DNA from: Planctomyces sp.
GTDB lineage: Bacteria; Planctomycetota; Planctomycetia; Planctomycetales; Planctomycetaceae
NCBI GenBank assembly: GCA_005809115.1
Contig: SYLK01000718.1
Location: 1-9,199, forward strand
DNA: 9,199 nt
Direction of reading: 5' to 3'
Position numbers and translations under genes: made by a program
Part shown: one piece after another, positions 1 to 4,621 of the stretch
Numbering within the stretch: position 1 is the first letter of the stretch
Layout of the letters: every line of letters begins with the position of its first letter
Notes under the pieces: generated by a model
Databases searched by the model: none
What the model was told of the DNA's origin: nothing
Seen by the model: the letters and a program-made list of their open reading frames with translations, nothing else

Positions 1-2
1 CC

Positions 3-290
3 AGCAGAAACGGGTATCGCCAGCAGTTCGTTCTCGATCGCTCCGACGGACCGCCGACGCGTGATCAGCGTTCTCGCCTTACGGCATCCCCCAGGCTGAC
101 TGTGACTTCGTTCCGTCTGCCTCGTACGTCGAACGCGGTGACGTGGCCCGCTGCTGTGGCCCTCCTGATCGTGGCCTTTCTGCTGCGGTCGGACGCCAGT
201 CGTCGGCAAGCTGCTGCCCTGACCGGTGCACTGTCATCGCGCGGCCGCCACGAGCTCAGTCGCGACAGCTTCACCGGAACATCACGATAA
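3..290 (+). CDS. Possible 3' end of an unidentified plus-strand gene (frame uncertain)
   Basis: This frame is open from base 3 to a TAA at 288-290. Its last 62 codons, from a GTG at 102, contain a hydrophobic stretch (AVTWPAAVALLIVAFLLR, about codons 12-29 from the GTG) flanked by basic residues, which resembles one transmembrane segment. About two thirds of codons from 102 end in G or C, compatible with coding in this genome. A second reading is equally possible: frame 1 is open from base 1 to a TGA at 97-99 and could be the true C-terminus of the upstream gene, with a small membrane protein starting at GTG 102, two bases later (weak AGG at 93-95). I recognise no family in either reading. 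The gene would converge on the minus-strand PDZ gene, whose stop codon lies 23 bp away. It could also be non-coding. Confidence 0.3.
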   Translation, partial: SRNGYRQQFVLDRSDGPPTRDQRSRLTASPRLTVTSFRLPRTSNAVTWPAAVALLIVAFLLRSDASRRQAAALTGALSSRGRHELSRDSFTGTSR

Positions 291-312
291 GGGGTCTCAG
301 GCGGAATCAACC

Positions 313-2430
313 TCACAGCGCCTTCAGGATCAGCGACCAGTCAGCGACCTGTTCCGGCACGGAATCCTGCTGATCCGCCACCACCCCGTCCGGCTTCAGA
401 ACCTGCAGTCCGCCCTCCGTCAGCGACAGTTCCGCGCGCTGCGCCAGAGCACTGGATTCCCGGTTCTGACCGCGGTCGAGTAACAGCACGGTCCGTCGAG
501 AGCGTCCGGGCTCATCCCCTGGTCTCAGCGTGAACCAGCCGCTCAGCATGGCTGCCCCGGAGACCGGCGATCGGCGCGCCAGCAGAAGTTCTCTGGCCAG
601 GTCGGCCTCTGACCGCTCCGCGACAATCAGGATCCGGCTGCGATCAATCCCATGCCGGATGGATACGCTGATCGCCGACGCCAGGACCAGGCGAGTATCT
701 TCCACCGTCAGACGTGTGTTTTCTGCGTTGGCCGGGATCGCCAGAGCCAGGCTGCGCGACGACATGACATGCTGCCAGCGTCGCAGGATGGACTCCTCTG
801 TCTGGCCTGCGGTCGACAGCAGGATCAGGATTCCCGGATCCCTCATCAGCACCTGCCGACCAGCGCGGAAGACCACACATTTGCCGGCATCCGCCAGCGC
901 AATTTCACTGCGTTCCATTGCGCCCGATTCTTCCGGAACAGGCCTTACGGCGGCGTCCGGGGTGGTCCCTGTCGGAGTGCCATATTCTTCCAGGTTCCGT
1001 TTCGTCAGCGGAATCGGTGACGCCGGTCGCTCCGCCGCCGTCAGGGTCGCCGTGGCTTCTTCCGGAAGCTTGCTGGCCCGGTAACTCAGTCCCACGACGT
1101 CCCCGGTCGTCACCCGCTCCAGAGCGTTGAGCAGGTCCGGCAGGGTCGCCGTCGGAATTTCCTCACCGGTTCCCGCGAGTCTGACGGAGCGGATACGAAT
1201 CACTCCGCTGAGACCCGCCACTGCGGCCGGCGAGTTTTCGAGTGCGACGACGTCCACACCCACTGCTTCGGCGGGGATTTCGGTCTCTGCCGCGGCAACT
1301 GCTGCGGCAGGCTTTTCGACGGGCAGATCGGCACCGGATCCATCGACCGGGGCTGCCGCAGCGGCAGCCGCCGCCGGCACCCGACTCGCATTTCCGCTCA
1401 ACGGCAGCAGACCCAGAAAACCGTAGGGCAACACCGGCAGCTGATCGGCCAGCGCGACCGTCACGGTCACAGGCGCTCCGTTTCGCTCAATCCCCAGGAC
1501 CAGAGAATCACCGGCATATGCGCGTGACAGGATGTCTGTCAGCACTCCGGACCGCACCACTGCCTGACCGTTCGCCGACCGGATGCGATCGCCCTTCCGC
1601 ATTCCCGCCTGTTCCGCCGGACCACCGGCATGCAGATCCTCAACGATCAGTTCCTCTGCGAACGGGCCGTTGTCCCGCAGCCGAATCCCGGCACGCCCGG
1701 GTTTCAGATCCTTTCCGGCGCGCAGCCGCGCCACGCTGTTCAGTGCATCCTCGATCGGGATCGCAAAACCGATCCCGGAGTCATACCACTCAACCCCCGC
1801 CGACGCGCTGTCACTCCCCTGCCCTGACAGGTCAACCAGAGGTCCACCATAGTTCAGAGGCGAGATTCTGGCATCTGTCTGCAGCGCCATGCCGTGGATT
1901 CGGTCTCGCGCGCTGACAACTCCGACGGACACATTTGACGCATCGGCGGCAAAAAAACGCCCGATTGCCACGACCCACTGACCAACACGGGCCGCGGCAC
2001 GAGGCTGCATGGCCGGAACAGCCCAGGTCTCCCCCCGGGCTCGCAGCAGTACCAGCCGACGAACATGGTCTGTGGCAATGATCTCGGCCGGGACGCGATT
2101 CCCGCTGATGGTCTCCGCGATCACAGCCTGAGGATTTCCCTGCAGAGCGAATTCACTTGTGAGGATTTCTCCGGCATCGGAGATCACCAGTCCGGTCGAT
2201 GGTGCGGTGGCTGCCACCGGGCCGTCGGCAGCCTGACTGCTGCCGACCATTCGCAGTCGAACAATACAGGGATCGATCTGCCGCAGCACGTTCTGCACCG
2301 CCGGTCCGAGTTCATCAGCAGCCGCCCCGGCCGGCTGCATCGTCACAGTCTTCGCTGCGTAACTGACCACATCATGGAACTCAGTTGTCGCAGCCAGAAA
2401 CAGCCAGAGTACCATCCCGCAGAATGCCAT
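313..2430 (-). CDS. Exported HtrA-like pseudoprotease with two PDZ domains and a hydrolase-like C-terminal module
   Basis: The product has 705 residues. The N-terminus (residues 1 to about 25, MAFCGMVLWLFLAATTEF) looks like a signal peptide or membrane anchor. Residues about 45-235 match the trypsin-like S1C fold of HtrA/DegP: STGLVISDAGEILTS, VGQWVVAIG, SVGVVSARDR, QTDARISPLNYGGPLVD and GIGFAIP all sit in family order. The catalytic positions are replaced. The His of the usual NHVV is Phe94 (TSEFAL), the Asp of TDLAVL is about Arg125 (RRLVLL), and the Ser of GNSGGPL is Tyr194 (LNYGGPL), so proteolysis is unlikely. PDZ1 spans about 245-328. PDZ2 spans about 335-465 and is split by an Ala-rich insert (about 350-390, including eight consecutive Ala). 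Residues about 516-705 resemble an alpha/beta-hydrolase (GILILLS, GIDRSRILIVAERSEADLA). The ATG at 2430-2428 is supported by AGG six bases upstream and the hydrophobic N-terminus. The role is probably periplasmic or surface protein binding; this is inferred. Confidence 0.92.
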   Translation of the reverse strand: MAFCGMVLWLFLAATTEFHDVVSYAAKTVTMQPAGAAADELGPAVQNVLRQIDPCIVRLRMVGSSQAADGPVAATAPSTGLVISDAGEILTSEFALQGNPQAVIAETISGNRVPAEIIATDHVRRLVLLRARGETWAVPAMQPRAAARVGQWVVAIGRFFAADASNVSVGVVSARDRIHGMALQTDARISPLNYGGPLVDLSGQGSDSASAGVEWYDSGIGFAIPIEDALNSVARLRAGKDLKPGRAGIRLRDNGPFAEELIVEDLHAGGPAEQAGMRKGDRIRSANGQAVVRSGVLTDILSRAYAGDSLVLGIERNGAPVTVTVALADQLPVLPYGFLGLLPLSGNASRVPAAAAAAAAPVDGSGADLPVEKPAAAVAAAETEIPAEAVGVDVVALENSPAAVAGLSGVIRIRSVRLAGTGEEIPTATLPDLLNALERVTTGDVVGLSYRASKLPEEATATLTAAERPASPIPLTKRNLEEYGTPTGTTPDAAVRPVPEESGAMERSEIALADAGKCVVFRAGRQVLMRDPGILILLSTAGQTEESILRRWQHVMSSRSLALAIPANAENTRLTVEDTRLVLASAISVSIRHGIDRSRILIVAERSEADLARELLLARRSPVSGAAMLSGWFTLRPGDEPGRSRRTVLLLDRGQNRESSALAQRAELSLTEGGLQVLKPDGVVADQQDSVPEQVADWSLILKAL

Positions 2431-2436
2431 GTGCTA

Positions 2437-2484
2437 CCTGTTCCCTGACCGGCCTGTCCCCTGACCGGCCTGTTCCCTGACTGA
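2437..2484. repeat. Three tandem 16-bp repeats directly upstream of the PDZ gene start
   Basis: Read on the plus strand, the copies are CCTGTTCCCTGACCGG (2437-2452), CCTGTCCCCTGACCGG (2453-2468, one mismatch) and CCTGTTCCCTGACTGA (2469-2484, two mismatches at its end). On the minus strand each copy reads as a purine-rich CAGGGAACAGG core. The AGG that ends the first copy lies six bases before the ATG of the minus-strand gene and is its only Shine-Dalgarno-like sequence. The repeat therefore contributes the ribosome binding site and could affect translation if copy number varies. It may simply be a short tandem duplication. Confidence 0.9.
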
Positions 2485-2639
2485 ATCCGCACGCCGCCCG
2501 GAGGCATCCGTCCCGTGCCACACGGAACGACCAGTCCAGCTGCTGCCGCAGCAATACGGCACTACCCAGCCACGCACCCCAGTTTCCCCGGTTCTCTCAG
2601 GATTGTACAGACTGAATCCCGTGGTCAGGAGAAGCGGAC

Positions 2640-2659
2640 CGCTCCAGGGAGCGCTTTTT
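2640..2659 (+). terminator. Terminator-like hairpin in the leader of the DUF971 gene
   Basis: A perfect 5-bp stem CGCTC/GAGCG (2640-2644 and 2649-2653) with a CAGG loop is followed by C and then five T (2655-2659), the form of a short intrinsic terminator on the plus strand. No plus-strand gene lies upstream for it to end. The T-run is itself followed by TCCGAAAAG, so CTTTT (2654-2658) can pair with AAAAG (2663-2667) in an alternative fold. It could be a leader attenuator, a terminator of an antisense or leader RNA, or chance. Confidence 0.35.
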
Positions 2660-2804
2660 CCGAAAAGTACCGGATGACTTGCAAGTGGGAAAACATGGCC
2701 GGACAATCCGACGGCGGGACGTTTTTCGGCAGGTAGACCGAGCGAGAACAGGATTGTCGAACAAGCCGCGATCAAACGCCTGTCAGGTAGAGCGACTGGA
2801 ACCC

Positions 2805-3119
2805 ATGCAATCTCCTCAAAATATCCGCGTGCACCGGGACCAGCGGATTCTGGAACTCGTCTGGCAGGCACAAGATATAACGCGACTGCCGTTTCAGGCG
2901 GTGCGCCAGGGCTGCCGCTGTGCCGTCTGTGTGGATGAGTTCACCGGCCGGCGATTGCTCGACCCGGACTCTGTGCCGGCCGACCTTGACGTGCTGGATG
3001 TATCACTCACCGGGAACTACGCCATGAAGTTTCGCTGGTCCGACAATCATGACACGGGCTTGTTTACCTGGGATCATCTGCGACAGATCGGCGAACAGCT
3101 GGGGTCTGATGCCGTCTGA
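2805..3119 (+). CDS. DUF971 / GBBH-like N-terminal domain protein
   Basis: This 104-residue protein consists of a single DUF971 domain (gamma-butyrobetaine hydroxylase-like N-terminal domain). Family marks seen in order are RILELVWQ (14-21), the cysteine motif CRCAVCVDEFTGRRLL (37-52), LTGNYAMKFRWSDNHDTGLFTWDHLR (69-93) with the characteristic NYA, WSD-x-HDTG and TW..LR elements. Cys37, Cys39, Cys42 and His82 correspond to the zinc ligands of the same domain in gamma-butyrobetaine hydroxylase, so metal binding is likely. The domain also occurs at the C-terminus of plant HCF101, an iron-sulfur cluster carrier, which suggests but does not prove a link to Fe-S biology. The start chosen is the ATG at 2805, just before the conserved region and four bases after GGA (2798-2800). 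The frame runs upstream to 2679, but that part is Arg-rich and unconserved-looking. The protein is probably cytoplasmic; its precise function is unknown. Confidence 0.93.
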   Translation: MQSPQNIRVHRDQRILELVWQAQDITRLPFQAVRQGCRCAVCVDEFTGRRLLDPDSVPADLDVLDVSLTGNYAMKFRWSDNHDTGLFTWDHLRQIGEQLGSDAV

Positions 3120-3126
3120 ATCCAGA

Positions 3127-3164
3127 GGCGGAAGCCGCCGGAAGTCGTCCGGGCAGGACGTTTT
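3127..3164 (+). terminator. Candidate intrinsic terminator after the DUF971 gene
   Basis: Two hairpins follow the stop codon. The first is GGCGG-AAG-CCGCC (3127-3139). The second is CGTCC-GGGCA-GGACG (3146-3160), followed directly by TTTT (3161-3164). The second has the layout of a Rho-independent terminator, although the stem is only 5 bp and the T-run short. It would separate DUF971 transcription from recA. Confidence 0.45.
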
Positions 3165-3254
3165 GGAGAACGTGTGGAGAACGAGGGACTGTGAGACAGT
3201 TTTCGGCACGTCGGGCCTGGATTAGACTGCCTCAGGCAAACCAGCGGCACGCTG
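3165..3254. promoter_or_regulatory. Cluster of small direct and inverted repeats upstream of recA
   Basis: This stretch contains a direct repeat GGAGAACG at 3165-3172 and 3176-3183 (11-bp period, about one helical turn), a perfect inverted repeat ACTGT-GAG-ACAGT (3188-3200), a palindrome TGCCT-C-AGGCA (3228-3238) and a hairpin CAGCG-GCA-CGCTG (3242-3254). recA is normally under SOS control by LexA. The half-sites CTGT/ACAG match those of the E. coli LexA box, but the spacing here is 3 bases instead of 8, so it is not a canonical box, and no GAAC-N4-GTTC box was found. Operator function is an inference. The 3188-3203 element (stem plus TTTT) could also be part of a terminator. Confidence 0.3.
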
Positions 3255-3336
3255 CGTCAGCGGACCCCGCGAGAAGGATGTTCGTTACAACCTGTTGAGA
3301 TCACTCACAACGGAATGATCGCGACAGTCACACAGC

Positions 3337-3342
3337 AGGAGG
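3337..3342 (+). promoter_or_regulatory. Strong Shine-Dalgarno sequence of recA
   Basis: AGGAGG, a full consensus ribosome binding site, ends nine bases before the ATG at 3352. It fixes the recA start and contrasts with the next gene, alaS, which has none. Confidence 0.85.
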
Positions 3343-3351
3343 ATTCGACGG

Positions 3352-4428
3352 ATGGCACTGAAACCCAAAACGAAGGCTGCAGCACAGAAGGCCGGCGACG
3401 AACATTCATCGATGCTCGACAATGCACTCGGGCAGATCGAGAAGATGTTCGGCAAGGGATCCATCATGAAGCTGGACGGCCGCGACAACCCGGGCGGCTT
3501 TCCGGGAATCTCGACCGGTGCCCTGTCTCTGGATCTGGCGCTCGGGGGCCGCGGTTTCCCACGAGGCAGAATCGTGGAGCTGTATGGTCCGGAATCCAGC
3601 GGCAAGACCACTCTGGCCCTGCATGCGATTGCCAATGCCCAGCGCGACGGCGGAATCGCGGCGTTTGTCGACGCGGAACACGCCCTGGATCCCTCCTGGG
3701 CTCGTCGCCTCGGTGTCAACCTGGACGAACTGTTGGTCAGTCAGCCGTCGTATGGCGAAGAGGGCCTGCAGATCGTGGAAATGCTGGTCAAGTCCAATGC
3801 GGTGGACATCATCGTTCTGGACTCCGTAGCCGCCCTGGTTCCCAAGGCCGAGCTGGACGGCGAAATCGGTGACAGCCACGTCGGGCTCCAGGCACGAATG
3901 ATGAGTCAGGCCATGCGGAAACTGACGGGCATCATCTCGCGCGCAAGGACCTCCGTGATCTTCATCAACCAGATTCGGGAAAAAATCGGCGTGATGTTCG
4001 GCAGTCCCGAAACGACTCCCGGCGGCAGAGCACTGAAGTTCTACAGCTCGGCGCGGGTCGATGTTCGCCGGATCAGTTCCCTCAAAGAAGGCGAAACTCA
4101 GATCGGAATCCGCATGCGCGCCAAAATCGTCAAGAACAAGGTCGCACCGCCTTTCAGAGTGGCCGAATTTGACATGTACAATACCCACGGCATCAGCTTC
4201 GAAGCCGATCTCATCGACCTGGCCGTGGAAAACAAGATTATCGAACGAAGCGGCAGCTGGTTCAGCTACGGCGGCACCAAACTGGGACAGGGGCGCGATC
4301 GCGTGCGCGTCTATCTTGAGGAAAATCCCGCCATGACACAGGAAATCAAACAGAAGGTGCTGGATCTCAAAAACCTCGTGGGCGTCGCCGCCGAGGTTGA
4401 AGAAGTCGCTTCCACGGAAGCGGAATAA
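3352..4428 (+). CDS. recA: RecA recombinase
   Basis: RecA forms ATP-dependent filaments on single-stranded DNA, drives homologous pairing and strand exchange, and acts as co-protease for LexA cleavage in the SOS response. The protein is 358 residues, the usual length. Seen in order: N-terminal oligomerisation helix (about 20-48, LGQIEKMFGKGSIMKL), Walker A GPESSGKT (79-86), catalytic Glu109 in VDAEHALD, Walker B DIIVLD (152-157), loop L1 around 170-185 (EIGDSHVGLQARMMSQ), and loop L2 FINQIREKIGVMFGSPETTPGG (204-225) with the conserved NQ. The C-terminal part keeps KVAPPF, AEFDMYNTHGIS and SGSWFSYGG, ending in an acidic tail (EVEEVASTEAE). All key residues are present and there is no intein or frameshift. 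It has a consensus ribosome binding site and its own 232-bp upstream region, suggesting an independent promoter. alaS follows after 193 bp. Confidence 0.99.
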   Translation: MALKPKTKAAAQKAGDEHSSMLDNALGQIEKMFGKGSIMKLDGRDNPGGFPGISTGALSLDLALGGRGFPRGRIVELYGPESSGKTTLALHAIANAQRDGGIAAFVDAEHALDPSWARRLGVNLDELLVSQPSYGEEGLQIVEMLVKSNAVDIIVLDSVAALVPKAELDGEIGDSHVGLQARMMSQAMRKLTGIISRARTSVIFINQIREKIGVMFGSPETTPGGRALKFYSSARVDVRRISSLKEGETQIGIRMRAKIVKNKVAPPFRVAEFDMYNTHGISFEADLIDLAVENKIIERSGSWFSYGGTKLGQGRDRVRVYLEENPAMTQEIKQKVLDLKNLVGVAAEVEEVASTEAE

Positions 4429-4437
4429 ACGGCCGCA

Positions 4438-4464
4438 GATCGGAAATCCTGCTTCCTTCCGATC
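4438..4464 (+). terminator. Inverted repeat after recA, candidate terminator
   Basis: A perfect 8-bp inverted repeat, GATCGGAA (4438-4445) and TTCCGATC (4457-4464), with an 11-base loop, begins ten bases after the recA stop codon. No T-run follows it, so it is not a classical intrinsic terminator. It could protect the mRNA 3' end, aid Rho-dependent termination or be an operator. A smaller TTCC-TGCC-GGAA dyad (4472-4483) and GACG-TTTT-CGTC (4499-4510) follow. Confidence 0.4.
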
Positions 4465-4527
4465 GACGGACTTCCTGCCGGAAACCTGCGCCGTCCGCGA
4501 CGTTTTCGTCTTCTGCCTGCACCCCCG

Positions 4528-4539
4528 TTGATATAGATT
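4528..4539 (+). promoter_or_regulatory. Possible -10 region for alaS
   Basis: TTGATATAGATT is the only AT-rich island in the 193-bp gap before alaS. TATAGA (4532-4537) resembles a -10 hexamer, but no good -35 lies at the right distance. The assignment rests on base composition and position, about 85 bp before the start codon. No Shine-Dalgarno sequence follows; the last 30 bases before ATG are pyrimidine-rich and include CTCCTCC (4595-4601). Confidence 0.2.
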
Positions 4540-4621
4540 CCCGCCCGGCGCAAAACGTCCGCCGCAGACTCTCGGGCTCTGTTTCACTGCCCTTCTCCTC
4601 CGTTCGCTGTGATCCGCCTTC

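Larger units (their letters stand above)
2431..2804. other. Divergent intergenic region between the PDZ gene and the DUF971 gene
   Basis: These 374 bp lie between two genes that point away from each other and must carry both promoters. It holds the tandem 16-bp repeat next to the minus-strand start and a terminator-like hairpin at 2640-2659. I see no convincing -35/-10 pair on either strand. Several frames are open here, including a minus-strand frame over 2434-2871 and plus-strand frames over 2515-2736 and 2679-2804. None shows recognisable domain content, and the minus one overlaps the conserved start of the DUF971 gene, so I treat the region as non-coding. Confidence 0.65.

Noticed and set aside
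65..316. Minus-strand frame of 83 codons starting with GTG that overlaps the PDZ gene stop as GTGA
   Set aside because: The overlap looks like translational coupling, but the product is about one fifth arginine with no recognisable motif and lies antisense to a more protein-like plus-strand frame.
530..1084. Plus-strand 184-codon frame opposite the PDZ gene
   Set aside because: Ser/Arg-rich shadow without recognisable features; the minus-strand frame shows clear S1C/PDZ motifs.
2515..2736. Plus-strand 73-codon frame in the divergent intergenic region
   Set aside because: No family features, no good ribosome binding site, and it runs through the terminator-like hairpin.
2679..2804. N-terminal extension of the DUF971 frame
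   Set aside because: The extra residues are Arg-rich and outside the domain; the ATG at 2805 with an upstream GGA is the natural start and gives the usual family length.
2434..2871. Minus-strand frame of 145 codons ending three bases before the PDZ gene start
   Set aside because: It covers the promoter region and overlaps the well-conserved DUF971 start on the other strand; the C-terminal part is just the translated 16-bp repeat, and no family is recognisable.
3188..3200. ACTGT-GAG-ACAGT as a true E. coli-type SOS box
   Set aside because: The spacer is 3 bases, not the 8 required, so it is kept only as a speculative operator.
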